A model generated the notes under the pieces. The model searched no databases. It worked only from the letters and a program-made list of their open reading frames with translations, and was not told the DNA's origin. A DNA stretch of 64,000 nucleotides from Paramecium octaurelia. Its lineage: Eukaryota; Ciliophora; Oligohymenophorea; Peniculida; Parameciidae. A program made the translations under genes and the position numbers. Of this stretch, positions 37,276-50,504 are shown piece by piece (positions within the stretch are counted from its first letter, which is position 1; the number at the start of each line of letters is the position of its first letter). The DNA is taken from positions 292,025 through 356,024 of the forward strand of contig CAJJDP010000127.1 of assembly GCA_905182995.1 (NCBI GenBank), written 5' to 3'.

Positions 37276-38095
37276 TTAGAATTAAAATTGAATTTCTATT
37301 ATCATAGTTTAGTTTTATATTACAAACACTGTTTTGGAAGACATATCAGAATTAGAGCTTTGGAATTTGATATAAATTGTACCATAGAAACTCACATAAC
37401 CTTGTGCATAATTGAATTTTTAAAATATAGAATAAAAAAATCATCACCAGCATCAGAAAACTCGCTTTTATGATTGATTCCTATATTCAATTTATTACTT
37501 TCATTAATTTAAATGTTTGGTATTGAATTATTGAAACTAACAGGATTAAACCTTAGGATTTATGACAAGTTTAAAGAGTGAAACATTTTTCTAAAGCAGA
37601 TTTTTTTAAAAGTATAGTTTTAACTTAATCAAGCAAGTGTTTAAAATAACTCTCACCTTTATTTCTACAGGTAATAGATTATATTAATATATACATAAGT
37701 AAATATTAAAATTGAATTGAGATTGGATATTTAATTTTGCTTTTAAAAAAATGAATTTTGTTTCTATTTTTTAGCTCTTTTAAATTGAGATTCTGAGAAA
37801 TTTTTAGAACGGTAATATCTGAAAAGGCTAATAATAGTGAAATAAAATAGACTTTATAGACTAACGTTATTTTAAATTTTTGAAGGCTAATATTCTGCTG
37901 AGATATCTTTATAATAATTATCAGTAGATACAATTTATTATCCTATCTAGGTCTTTCTTAAATTTTTTGATTGAATTTAGTAGGCATTTTAACTTAAAGA
38001 GTCTATTTCTTCATTTCTTCATAGTATTTGTTTTATTTCTCAAGAGTTGATTCTGAAAAATGATAATATATTTTATGATTAATATTAATAAATTT
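37276..38095. other. intergenic region
   Basis: Short frames in both directions (37288-37473, 37706-37933) show no family pattern. Nothing else recognised. Confidence 0.35.
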
Positions 38096-41000
38096 TCATC
38101 GTTTTTATAATTCCATTTCTTTCTCTAAAATGACACTTCCTCTTTGTTTTAATAATGTCTTCAAGTCGATGCCCGATCGATTAGTAAATTCTCCTCTCAA
38201 AATTAGAGCTCCTTAAGATTGAAATGTAAGCTATTGTGATATTAAAAGTATAGTGATAATAGATGAAACTAAATAATAATAGATAATTAATACCATTATT
38301 TTCAATCATGTTGTTTTTAAAAATTGGAGTTTAAAATTATGCTAAAATGATTTTATATCGATTATCTGACGAGACGATTTCTTCTCCTGTCTTAACATCC
38401 CATAAGCGAATAGAGTATTCTACACTACCAGATGCTAATGTAGTACCATCAGGAGAGGAACAAATTGAAAAAACCCTATCTGAATGACCATCTAATTTGG
38501 TTTTTTATTATCCTGTCTAAACATCCCATAAACGAATTTCTTATTAACTACCAGATGCTAATGTTGTACCATCAGGAGAGTAACAAATTGAATAAACATA
38601 TGATGAATGACCATCTAATTTGGCTTTTTATTATCCTGTCTTAACATCCCATAAACGGATAGAGTTATCTGAACTACCAGATGCTAATGTAGTACCATCA
38701 GGAGAATAAAAAATTGAATTAACATATGATGAATGACCATCTAATTTGGCTTTTTATTATCCTGTCTTAACATCCCATAAACGGATAGACCTATCTGAAC
38801 TACCAGATGCTAATGTACTACCATCAGGAGAGTAACAAATTGTTCTTACAGAATCTGAATGACCATCTAATTTGGCTTTTTATTATCCTGTCTTAACATC
38901 CCATAAACGGATAGAGTTATCTGCACTACCAGATGCTAATGTAGTACCATCAGGAGAGTAACAAATTGAATAAACTGCTTCAGAATGACCATCTAATTGG
39001 GCTTTTTATTATACTGTCTTAACATCCCATAAACGGATAGACTAATCTGCACTACCAGATGCTAATGTAGTTCCATCAGGAGAGAAACAAATTGAATAAA
39101 CTGCATTTGAATGACCATCTAATTTGGCTTTTTATTATCCTGTCTTAACATCCCATAAACGGATAGAGTTATCTGCACTACCAGATGCTAATGTAGTACC
39201 ATCAGGAGAGTAACAAATTGAATAAACTGCTTCAGAATGACCATCTAATTGGGCTTTTTATTATACTGTCTTAACATCCCATAAACGGATAGACTAATCT
39301 GCACTACCAGATGCTAATGTAGTTCCATCAGGAGAGAAACAAATTGAATAAACTGCATTTGAATGACCATCTAATTTGGCTTTTTATTATCCTGTCTTAA
39401 CATCCCATAAACGGATAGAGTTATCTGCACTACCAGATGCTAATGTAGTACCATCAGGAGAGTAACAAATTGAATAAACTGCTTCAGAATGACCATCTAA
39501 TTGGGCTTTTTATTATACTGTCTTAACATCCCATAAACGGATAGACTAATCTGCACTACCAGATGCTAATGTAGTTCCATCAGGAGAGAAACAAATTGAA
39601 TAAACTGCATTTGAATGACCATCTAATTTGGCTTTTTATTATCCTGTCTTAACATCCCATAAACGGATAGAGTTATCTGCACTACCAGATGCTAATGTAG
39701 TACCATCAGGAGAGTAACAAACTGAAAAAACAATACTTGAATGACCATCTAATTTGGCTTTTTATTATCCTGTCTTAACATCCCATAAACGAATTTCTTA
39801 TTAACTACCAGATGCTAATGTAGTACCATCAGGAGAGTAACAAATTGAATAAACTTTATCAGAATGACCATCTAATTTGGCTTTTTATTATCCTGTCTTA
39901 ACATCCCATAAACGGATAGACTTATCTAAATTACCAGATGCTAATGTAGTACCATCAGGAGAGTAACAAATTGACTTAACTCTTTCAGAATGACCATCTA
40001 ATTTGGCTTTTTATTATCCTGTCTTAACATCCCATAAACGGATAGACTTATCATAACTACCAGATGCTAATGTAGTACCATCAGGAGAGAAACAGACTGA
40101 CAAAATCAAATCTGAATGACCATCTATTTTATTTAACTCATGTATTTTAATATTTTTCCATTTACAATTGAACAATTAAGCCTAATTCAAGTTGATTCCA
40201 CTTATATCCACATTGTCAAATTCTGATCCATTGAAATTGCATCTTACAAAATTTCCACCAACCATAGAAGTATCTCTAATCCTTATATTCTCAAAGCTTT
40301 ATTCTCTCAAATCCACTTTCATTTCTACCAATAAATTGAGTGCATTCGATCCGCTTTAGATAAATCTCTCATCAATGGCTGTCAGACTTACTAAAAATTT
40401 CAAAAATTCAATTATGAACTAATCATAAGATATTTATTTTATTAAGTCCTTTCTAATTTAATCATAGTTCTCAGTTGAATAATTCTTCTTATTAAAGTCT
40501 ATTTCGCTAACATTTTAAATCATAGAAGCGATAAATTTCAAATCAGTTTAATTTTTAAAGAATTCTAAACAATTAGTTATTTTCTTATTTCTTAGCATCT
40601 AAAGTAGCTAATTAAGGTACTTTCCATCAAATTACTTATTCTAAGTTAATACATAATAAAAATCATCATTTCTGTAATAAATTTACTTTATTTCTTTTAT
40701 ATTTAATTGTATCTGTGAATGTGTAGAATATTCCTGGTTAATTTCACTTTCTTGATTTTGAATTAAATAATTTAAAGATTACAACACATCCTCGCATTTC
40801 TTGATTTCAGGAGAGTGATTAAATTGATCCAATTATTTCTATATTTTAATATTCCAATCTTCATTGCTTTTTTTTAAGCTTTGAATTATATTTCTTGAAT
40901 CAATAACTGACTATTTCCTCTCGATTAATAAATCTAATTCTCCAAAAAAGCTGTATTATTATGCAAAATCAGCCAAATTAGAAATCCAATCTTTCGAAAG

Positions 41001-41321
41001 CCAAAGTAAATTATCAAGTAATCGTACTAATCTTGTTCTAAATGCATCAGCAACTTTCTAAAAATTTTCAACATATTCAATATGAGGTTTGATTATTGGC
41101 TGGTATTGTTTAATCCTATCCCATTGTTCTCTATCAAAGTTTTATTTAAGCAGTAGATATTCAACAATCTCAGCTTAATTTGGATTCTATTTGCTACAAG
41201 ACTTACATAAAACTCTTTAATCATCCGATAATTTAGAGTCTAGAAGGACAGATTCAATTGGCTGTTTATGCTGTTTGCATAAAATTTCTTTTTCTATTAC
41301 TTTTGGTTATAAATATTACAT
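38096..41321 (-). CDS. 14-blade WD40 protein with Cys/His-rich N-terminus (WD-C)
   Basis: Start [20 protein letters not shown] at 41321; one 25-nt intron (38269-38293); exactly 1,066 aa, TGA at 38096. Residues about 14-50 carry a zinc-finger-like pair (CKQH ... CKSC), absent from the sister genes. A helical region follows ([33 protein letters not shown]), then the family block ([20 protein letters not shown]) and a pentapeptide-like segment ([19 protein letters not shown]). Fourteen WD40 blades of 42 residues (126 bp) follow, enough for two seven-bladed propellers. Framework residues are nearly invariant; changes sit after GHS (DLI, ERV, DKV, SIV, NAV, EAV, DSV, SYV, DRV) and before SIRLW (YDK, LDK, ADN, ADQ, SDR, VEY). 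Tail: ILLISQQLTFQSQGALILRG. Function unknown; B-box-like plus WD40 suggests a recognition scaffold. Confidence 0.9.
38908..39667. repeat. 252-bp two-blade unit repeated three times, inside WD-C
   Basis: The block from CGGATAGAGTTATCTGCACT to the next occurrence recurs every 252 bp at about 38908, 39160 and 39412, with a further half unit starting near 39664. By eye the copies are identical, including silent positions. Each unit codes a pair of blades that differ from one another (ADN versus ADQ; NAV versus EAV), so the duplication unit is two blades, not one. Confidence 0.9.
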
Positions 41322-43189
41322 TAAAATTAAATAATTAAATAATTAATTTATATTATTCACTTTTATTTTGCTTCAAGATTAATCAAGATTAATTCTCTTT
41401 CATATCAATAATAAAAAATAAAATACCACCAGTAATATAAACTGAGAGAGATAATGCTATAGTTTGAATTTAAAGAAGTTTTATAAAGATTTCAAAATGA
41501 TTTGTACTCGAAAATTGAGCAATTTGAGATCTTTAAAGTTTTTAATATGGTATCTGTTAGTGATAATCTTGAATGTCAAATTTTAACTAATTGGTAGAGT
41601 TATCAACAGTATATTTGAACCAAAATATAAAGATTAAAAAAATCAGTTCTAGTTCATTCCAATATAATTTAAAACGGCTGCATATTTTTAGTAAAACCTT
41701 CGTTTAAAATTAATTAAATAGATCTGTTTTTGGTAATAAATTCTCAAATAGCTTTCAAACCTAGATAGTTCTCTCCAATAATTAAAGAATTATTAAATTC
41801 AAATATATCTCAAATAAGTTAATAATGTCTTATCCTCTTTCAATAAGGTAATACTATAAAAAATCAATAATTTTCTCAATAATGAAATTTCTCATTTATC
41901 AATGAGAAAAGTTTTTAAACCAAGACTGTGAAATATTTAATAAAAATTTTTATCTTAATTAATTGATATTATTGAGAACATATTTATAAATAGGAAGGTA
42001 GTTGATAAAGTATCTTGGCTTAGATTTATTTTTTCAAAAATATATAAAATAAGCCTTAGGTTCCAAAATCATTGAACTTCTAAGTAAAAGCGGTTATATA
42101 TCGAACTTACTTTTCCAGGAAATTAGGATATATGGTTATTGTAATGAACTAATAATATCCTCCTGAATATACGACCTTTATATAAATAAAATTTTTTTTT
42201 CATTTAATGCCTAATTGCTAGAAAAAACATATAACTGTTTCATTTGAAATTATTGTTGATAAAGCTAGTGTAAGAAATATTAATAAAAATAAATTTAAAA
42301 TTAGCCTCATTCCTATTAAAAAGAAAAGTTATGAGAATGAACTTACCTTTTATAGAATCTATTTTTATAATAAAATTGCTACGAATTAATAATTCAAATG
42401 GAGAAATCTACATAAACTTTACAGTATAGTGCAAAAGAATTGCCAAAACTATTTATGCCTCTGATAATGAAAGAAAATTCCAGTATCTCAAAATAATTTC
42501 ATTGGTCAAATTTGATATTAGAGTTTCTTAACTGTTTCATTTAAAATGCTTTAATTTCATTGTTACAATATCTCTTTTAAAATCTGAATGCCATGCTCTT
42601 TTTATTACAACCTCCTATTTGCACAGCTTCAAATCAACCTTTAAAATCTCCTGTTTTAATCTTAATGACCCAACAGTATAAATGAGAGAGTCCACCAAGT
42701 GTAATAGCTTTCGGTTTTAAGCTTAACCAGACAATAAAATGGTCTTCTATAAATTTTTCTTAAACTTGAGGATTTCTTATTTCTTATTTTTCTAAAGAAA
42801 AATTCATCCTAAAATACTATCTTACTTACCGAACTATAAATTTTCTAATTGAAAAAATTATAAAATCAAAAATGCTATAATATCAACCCACCAGTTAAAT
42901 AGGATTCTAATAAATCGATTATTATAAATAAAAGTATTATGAATATACAGAATTAATTCAGCTTTGCACTCTTTATTAATTATGTGTTATTACTTCTATA
43001 TTCATAAAGAATTAAGAGACACAAAATTATGTGAGTTCTCACTATTATTATTTACTTCTATTACAATCGACTTCAAACTTTTACAAAAAATGGTTAGTTG
43101 TGGTTTGAACAAAATTTGGAAACATTTTCTGATTTATAGCATAAAAGACAAATATAAAAATAAAAATGTTATATAATTAATAAAAGAAT
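41322..43189. other. divergent intergenic region between WD-C and WD-D
   Basis: About 1.9 kb of very AT-rich sequence between two divergently transcribed relatives. I see no intact gene and no clear repeat. It is long for a Paramecium intergenic region. Confidence 0.4.
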
Positions 43190-45861
43190 ATGAGTTTTTA
43201 AAATGAGCAGAATGAAAATTTGTATGGAATCCTTTCCTTGTCTAAAGGCTTAGATGAAGAAATCTTCCATCGTGTAATATAAATAATTAAAAGAGAAAAA
43301 ATTTATGACTGTCTAGAATTTTTCTCATAAGTTCAAAATCAATGGCAACTAGAAAACAAAATTTAAAAGGTAAAAAAATTTATCAATACTTGATAAGGAA
43401 TTGATTTTAAACGTTGGTAGGAATAACATTTAGAGAATAGTGAATGTTCTAAAAAAAATTAAGGATCATAATTTTAATGAGCAGAATTACTCAGTAGAGG
43501 AGTATCAAGAAATCAAAGAACATCTGATCAAAAAAATAGCTTTCAATAAGAAGATCATAGGATTATTAAAATTTTTAGTTCATCTGACTGCCTTAGATTA
43601 AAGATACATTTAGTGTGGATCTAATTCTCTTCATTTGTTAGTTTAGATGAAGGTTGACTTGAAGAGATAATCTTTTGAAAATATTAGAATTAGAAATATT
43701 TCATTAATAGGGGCAAATTTTGTGAGATGTGATTTAAGTGGATCTGAATTTGACAATGTCATCATTAGTGGAATGAATTTGAATGGAGCTAAATTATTTA
43801 ATAGTAAATGGAAAAATTTAAGAATAAATGAGTTAAAGAAGTTAAACGGTCATATTCGATATGTCAATTCAGTATGCTTTTCTGCAGATGGTAAGTCATG
43901 TGCTTCTTGCAGTGTTGATAAATCAATTCGTCTGTGGGTAGTGAAAACAGGAAAAATATAGTTTGTATCAAAAGGTAAGAGTTGGGTAAAATAAGTATGC
44001 TTTTCACCTAATAGCACTATATTAGCATCTTGCAGTGATTAAATTGTGTAGTTTTGGAATCTTAAAACAAAGAAATAAACATCAAAATTAATTGGTCATA
44101 CAAAAAAGGTTAACTCAATAGATTTCTCTCCTAATGGTACTAAATTAGCATCTGGTGGAGAAGACATGTTTATCTGTCTATGGGATCTTAAGGGAGGATA
44201 ATAAAAAACCAAATTAAATGGTCATTAATATTCAGTTCAATCAGTCAGATTTTCTCCTGATGGGACCACATTAGCATCTGGTGGTAATGATAAGTCTATC
44301 CTTTTATGGGATGTTAAGATAGGATAATAAAGAGCAAAATTAGATGGTCATACGAATTATGTTAATTCGGTTTGTTTCTCTCCTGATGGTACTACATTAG
44401 CTTCTGGTAGTTCAGATAACTATATCCGTTTATGGGATGTTAAAACAGGATAAGAAAAAGCCATATTAGATGGACATTAATATTCAGTTCAATCAGTCAG
44501 TTTCGCTCCTGATGGAATCACATTAGCATCTGGTAGTAATGATAAGTCTATCCGATTATGGGATGTTAAAACAGGATAATAAAAAGTCAAATTAGATGGT
44601 CATACTCATTCTATTCAATCAGTCTGTTTCTCTCCTGATGGTGCTACATTAGCATCTGGTGGTTGTGATAACTCTATCCGTTTATGGGATGCTAAAACAG
44701 AATACTAAAAAGCAAAATTAGATGGCCATACAAGTTATGTTAATTCTGTCTGTTTCTCTCCCGATGGTATTATATTAGCATCTGGTAGTGATGATAACCT
44801 TATCAGTTTATGGATTGTTGAGACAGGATATTTAAAAGCCAAATTAGATGGTCATAAGAGTTAGATTAATTCAATCTGCTTCTCTCCTAATGGTATTACA
44901 TTAGCATCTGGTAGTGATGATAATACAATATGTTTATGGGATGTTGATAAAGGATAATAGCAAGCTAAATTCGATCATTAATAATTTTCAGTTCTATCAG
45001 TATGTTTCTCTCCTGACGGTATTACACTAGCATCAGGTAGTACAGATGGCCTCATTCGTTTATGGGATATCAATACTGGGTAATAAAAAGCCTAATTAGT
45101 CGGTCATTCAAATTCTATTCAATCAGTCTGTTTCTCTCCTGATGGCACTACAATAGCATCTGGTAGTAAAGATAGCTTCATCAATTTATGGGATATTAAG
45201 ACAGAATTATAAACAGCAAAATTAGATGGTCATAGTAGTTATGTTAATTCAGTTTGTTTCTCTCCTGATGGTACTACATTAGCATCTGGTGGTTCAGATA
45301 ATTATATCCGTTTGTGGGATGTTAAAACAGGATAATAAAAAGCCAAATTAGATGGACATTAATATTCTGTTCAATCAGTCAGATTCTCTCCTGATGGCAC
45401 CACATTAGCATCTGGAAGTTATGATAAGTCTATCCGATTATGGGATGTTAAAACAGGATAATAAAAAGTCAAATTAGATGGTCATACTCATTCTATTCAA
45501 TCAGTCTGTTTCTCTCCTGATGGTATGATAGTAGCATCCGGTAGTTATGATAACTCTATCAATTTATGGGATGTACAATGTGAACAACAAATATAAAATT
45601 CTGGTATTCTACAATTATATTAGCCCCAATAATTAAAAAACAACATTTATCTTAAAAGTGGTAGTATTATTTCTCTATTCTTTAGCTGCTAATATTAATA
45701 TTCTTCTGATATCACAATAGCTAAAATTTTAATCATAAGGTGCCCTAATCTTATAAAGTGAATTTATTAATCATTTTGGTAGAGATTTAAAATATTTATT
45801 TTAAGAAAGAGGAGCTTGTTTCTTGGAAAACTATAGAGAATTTTTATAGAATCAAAGTTGA
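43190..45861 (+). CDS. 14-blade WD40 protein with pentapeptide-like region (WD-D)
   Basis: Exons 43190-43369, 43398-45660, 45686-45861 (introns 28 and 25 nt); 872 aa, TGA at 45859. N-terminus [20 protein letters not shown], then [14 protein letters not shown] and [20 protein letters not shown]. The pentapeptide-like region is [29 protein letters not shown]. Fourteen WD40 blades follow ([40 protein letters not shown] and so on). The set QYSVQSVRF / THSIQSVCF occurs twice, pointing to block duplication. Tail: ILLISQQLKFQSQGALILQS. The second intron sits at the same place as in WD-A, WD-B and WD-C; without removing it the frame would end early at 45759 with a non-homologous tail. Intact and in the opposite orientation to the other members. 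Confidence 0.9.
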
Positions 45862-46145
45862 TAATTAAGATATACAATAAATTTTAAATCACTTTTTTAT
45901 TTTATTTATTCCAGAACTTGCCATTCAATCAGAATAAAGAAAATCAATTCATAAAAAAATTGGTTACAATAAAAATTTGTAAAATTACTCTTAATAATTT
46001 ATTTTATATTTAATATTCATTTCTATTAGTTCTGCTTACAAAAATTCAATTGATTAATCTGATATTCTAAAATAGGTTTGATTTACCATAAAAATCTCCT
46101 AAAAATTTAATTAAAAGTTACCTTTTTGTTTGAGAGTAATGAGTG
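45862..46145. other. intergenic region
   Basis: AT-rich 3' flank of WD-D; nothing recognised. Confidence 0.35.
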
Positions 46146-46149
46146 ATTA

Positions 46150-46470
46150 GGGTAGATGGCGAGTGATTAATTCAGATATTTTAAAGAATCATCATAGTTC
46201 TTCAGTATTGTTAACTAAAATTTAAGTAATTCTACGTTTATCGCTTAATGATTCAAGAGTATTAGGATTAATGGCTAATGCTTTATCGAACTAAATAATT
46301 GAATCCTCATATTTATTTAACATTTTTAAATGAAATTAAGAAAGTAGTATTGTAAACATTAGGCTATTAATTTAAATAGAGTGAATTCTACCTTTAGAAA
46401 CTAATTAATAAATATTTTTTGGATTAAGAGCTTATGCTTGATCAAAATAATAATAGCAAACTAGTATTTA
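46150..46470 (-). pseudogene. TPR gene relic
   Basis: Minus-strand pieces YYFDQAQALNPKNIYQLVSKG (in two parts) and YEDSIIQFDKALAINPNTL are TPR half-repeats with TAA/TAG as Gln, in different frames and without a start. They resemble the TPR gene near 15 kb. Repeated on the next contig at about 47827-48110. Confidence 0.55.
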
Positions 46471-47825
46471 TTTAAAATTTATATATAGTTCTTTGGATTA
46501 TTGTTTTTCATTATCATCAATTTAATAATTATTAATTGATAATATCGTGTTTATGTAGTTATTATTTATTCATATAAATTGTCAAATGAACGAGTTAACC
46601 TATTTATCTATGTTGTAAGTGATTATTTGCAGTCAAATAATTTGATTTTGAATTAAAAAAATCATTTACTTATTAAGTTTTCAATTAATTTTAAATATTT
46701 CTTTTTAATTCCTTTTGTTAAGAATATAAAGATGTATTTACAATTTCTAATGATGTCTCATGTTCATCAATCATATTGTCACAAGCTCTATTTATTTTGT
46801 TCGTACAAAATAGATTACAAAAAACAGTTTATATGTTTTTAATGATCATCTTTTTAACGCTTCACTTAAAGTTAGCTTTTTTAGCATTAGAAATGATAAT
46901 CCCTATTATAAATTCGACCAACTATTTATCCAAATATCAGAATTATATAAAATTAAATCTGTCTTCAGATTAATATTTTAGAACAATTCACCAGAATCCC
47001 TCAGGAATTTATATTCCATTGTTTTTAATTTAATTAATAATATTGTTTCAGTAACTATGGCTTTTTTTTAAATTTATTTGAGATCTTTTTAGTCAATTTC
47101 AATAATTTGATTTTTTTCTAATTTAAAAAAAGCCTAACACATAATTGAATAAAATACATAGATGGCATCTTTTTGTACTGGAACAGAATGTATTTATAAA
47201 GGGAGTAAAATAATATTCTGAAATTAAAATGCACACTATCAAATTATTGATATTTCTACAACTTTATAGACTTTGGGTTTAGTCTCAATTGATTATCATA
47301 AAAAAAACTAGATTTAAAAACAAAGGAGAGAATTATTAATTAAAGAAATTCAATCATTCCTTTATATTTAATAATTCGAATATAATATACATAATTGTAA
47401 TTCAAAAACTTGTATTAAATATACAAAAAAAATCCGTATATGCAAAAGCAACAATTAGACTACCAATTTAATTTTAAATCTTCTTCATTTTAGTATAACT
47501 TACAAGATATTTCATTTCTTGATTCCCTCAAACCTAAGCTATCCATTTCAATACCTAGTAATAATATTTATGAATACTTTTGAAATTTCAACTTTACCTA
47601 AATATTATAGATGGAATATTTGTAAAATAAAGTAAAGTAGAAAAAAAAAAATTATTTTAAAACAGATTTTGCTGATGATGTCAGATTCGGTGTGTCTTGA
47701 GGAACTGCCCCCTGGGCCTGTCCTGCTACCTGAGGGACTGAGATAGACCCAGAACAGGCACGATGACATTGAGAGAGACAACAAAAAAGGGAGAGGTGTG
47801 AGGTTTAAATTAGGTACCCCAAACA
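46471..47825. other. AT-rich stretch ending in a GC-rich island
   Basis: No gene from 46471 to about 47675. From about 47680 to the gap, G+C jumps and the frame [20 protein letters not shown] begins; it is complete only in the overlapping copy (49314 onward). A 65-codon frame at 46776-46973 shows nothing family-like. Confidence 0.4.
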
Positions 47826-47826
47826 N

Positions 47827-49465
47827 AAAGAATCATCATAGTTCTTCATTAACTAAAAATTTAGGTAATTCTACGTTTATCGCTTAATCATTCAAGAGTC
47901 TTAGGATTAATGGCTAATGCCTTATCGAACTAAATAATTGAATCCTCATATTTATTTAACATTTTTAAATGAAATTAAGAAAGTAGTATTGTAAACATTA
48001 GGCTATTAATTTAAATAGAGTGAATTCTACCTTTAGAAACTAATTAATAAATATTTTTTGGATTAAGAGCTTATGCTTGATCAAAATAATAATAGCAAAC
48101 TAGTATTTATTTAAAATTTATATATAGTTCTTTGGATTATTGTTTTTCATTATCATCAATTTAATAATTATTAATTGATAATATCGTGTTTATGTAGTTA
48201 TTATTTATTCATATAAATTGTCAAATGAACGAGTTAACCTATTTATCTATGTTGTAAGTGATTATTTGCAGTCAAATAATTTGATTTTGAATTAAAAAAA
48301 TCATTTACTTATTAAGTTTTCAATTAATTTTAAATATTTCTTTTTAATTCCTTTTGTTAAGAATATAAAGATGTATTTACAATTTCTAATGATGTCTCAT
48401 GTTCATCAATCATATTGTCACAAGCTCTATTTATTTTGTTCGTACAAAATAGATTACAAAAAACAGTTTATATGTTTTTAATGATCATCTTTTTAACGCT
48501 TCACTTAAAGTTAGCTTTTTTAGCATTAGAAATGATAATCCCTATTATAAATTCGACCAACTATTTATCCAAATATCAGAATTATATAAAATTAAATCTG
48601 TCTTCAGATTAATATTTTAGAACAATTCACCAGAATCCCTCAGGAATTTATATTCCATTGTTTTTAATTTAATTAATAATATTGTTTCAGTAACTATGGC
48701 TTTTTTTTAAATTTATTTGAGATCTTTTTAGTCAATTTCAATAATTTGATTTTTTTCTAATTTAAAAAAAGCCTAACACATAATTGAATAAAATACATAG
48801 ATGGCATCTTTTTGTACTGGAACAGAATGTATTTATAAAGGGAGTAAAATAATATTCTGAAATTAAAATGCACACTATCAAATTATTGATATTTCTACAA
48901 CTTTATAGACTTTGGGTTTAGTCTCAATTGATTATCATAAAAAAAACTAGATTTAAAAACAAAGGAGAGAATTATTAATTAAAGAAATTCAATCATTCCT
49001 TTATATTTAATAATTCGAATATAATATACATAATTGTAATTCAAAAACTTGTATTAAATATACAAAAAAAATCCGTATATGCAAAAGCAACAATTAGACT
49101 ACCAATTTAATTTTAAATCTTCTTCATTTTAGTATAACTTACAAGATATTTCATTTCTTGATTCCCTCAAACCTAAGCTATCCATTTCAATACCTAGTAA
49201 TAATATTTATGAATACTTTTGAAATTTCAACTTTACCTAAATATTATAGATGGAATATTTGTAAAATAAAGTAAAGTAGAAAAAAAAAAATTATTTTAAA
49301 ACAGATTTTGCTGATGATGTCAGATTCGGTGTGTCTTGAGGAACTGCCCCCTGGGCCTGTCCTGCTACCTGAGGGACTGAGATAGACCCAGAACAGGCAC
49401 GATGACATTGAGAGAGACAACAAAAAAGGGAGAGGTGTGAGGTTTAAATTAGGTACCCCAAACAA
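47827..49465. repeat. duplicate of 46183-47825 (unmerged contig overlap)
   Basis: The copies match by eye except for several substitutions and small indels within the first ~100 bp after the N at 47826 (1,643 versus 1,639 bp in total). Clustered differences at a contig edge look like low-quality sequence rather than divergence. Confidence 0.88.
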
Positions 49466-49613
49466 CCCGGTCGAGCCTAGTTGCTCAGAGGAGGATGTTG
49501 AATTGTATAAAGTAAAATACTAGCTGAAAACTTTTACTTTTATAAAATTTTATGTCATTCGTTCAGGATTAAAAATTACGAAACCTTTGTTGCAGGAATT
49601 TTATTCTATTTGA
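49314..49613 (+). CDS. short GC-rich open frame, probable first exon of a truncated gene
   Basis: Frame [20 protein letters not shown] ... [19 protein letters not shown] ... [15 protein letters not shown], then an AT-rich end to TGA (99 codons). The first ~65 codons are much richer in G+C than anything nearby and have sensible codon use with TAG as Gln. After ELYK the composition drops sharply to local AT-rich sequence, so the real gene probably continued elsewhere. I do not recognise the family. The first part is also present at 47680-47825 by contig overlap. Confidence 0.45.
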
Positions 49614-50504
49614 ATTTTAATGAAATTTAATTAATTACAAATATTTATCGTTATTATGCTTGATAATTAAATTCATTTATTTGAAATCCTTAAATTGAAT
49701 TTAATTAATGCGTATGCTCCTTTTCAATTGTTTCTTGCCGTTTTTTTTTTAATCTGTAAGAGTCATACTACTTCTTGATTTATAAAAAACTGTCTATAAA
49801 TAAATTATTATTACGATCTGAAAGCATTAACTTTATTAAATTACTGACTCTTATTGTGTCTGCAAAATTGATTGAACTTCTTTTTAAATTATAACTAATA
49901 TTTGATATCAATTTACAAAATTCTAACTAATTTTCCGAACTTTGAATTAATTCAATATTTAGATCGTCAAATAATTGCGAGATGCAAAGATAAAATTGCC
50001 ATTGTATCCAAGTCAAATAATATTGTTACCAAAAATAATCCTTTATTACTTTAATAATTAAATTTTCTGAAATAATCACCGTAAAACCTAACTTTGCTAT
50101 TTATGTTTGAGGATGATATTATCTATAACATAATATTGAGGTTTATTTATCAAAATTTAACAGTTCTTACTTATACTGAATTGGTCTCCTCAAAGTAACA
50201 TTTGAATTATTTATAACGGTCATATTATTAATTGGGCCAGAACATAACTCAGAAATATTTAATTTTAATCTTTTATTCTTTTCAATTTCAATTGTAGATG
50301 ATTTCATGAGAAAATACAACTCATTGCATTTATTTTAAATTGAAATCTTTAATTCAATACTACTCTCCTCATCTTTTAATTTTATTTAAAAGTTTGAATT
50401 TAATAGACTTTAATAATGCTTTGTATCTCTAAATTGACTAAAAACATTATTAAAGAATGAAAACCTCCACACTTTTTTCAAAAGAAAAAACAAATGGCCT
50501 TAGA
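49614..50504. other. AT-rich stretch without gene
   Basis: Nothing recognised on either strand. Confidence 0.35.

Noticed and set aside
38380..40140. Regular 126-bp repeats considered as satellite or CRISPR-like array
   Set aside because: The repeats are coding WD40 blades in one open frame; there are no short repeat-spacer units.
49244..49465. 73-codon minus-strand frame over the GC-rich island
   Set aside because: It is the antisense of the better plus-strand frame beginning at 49314.
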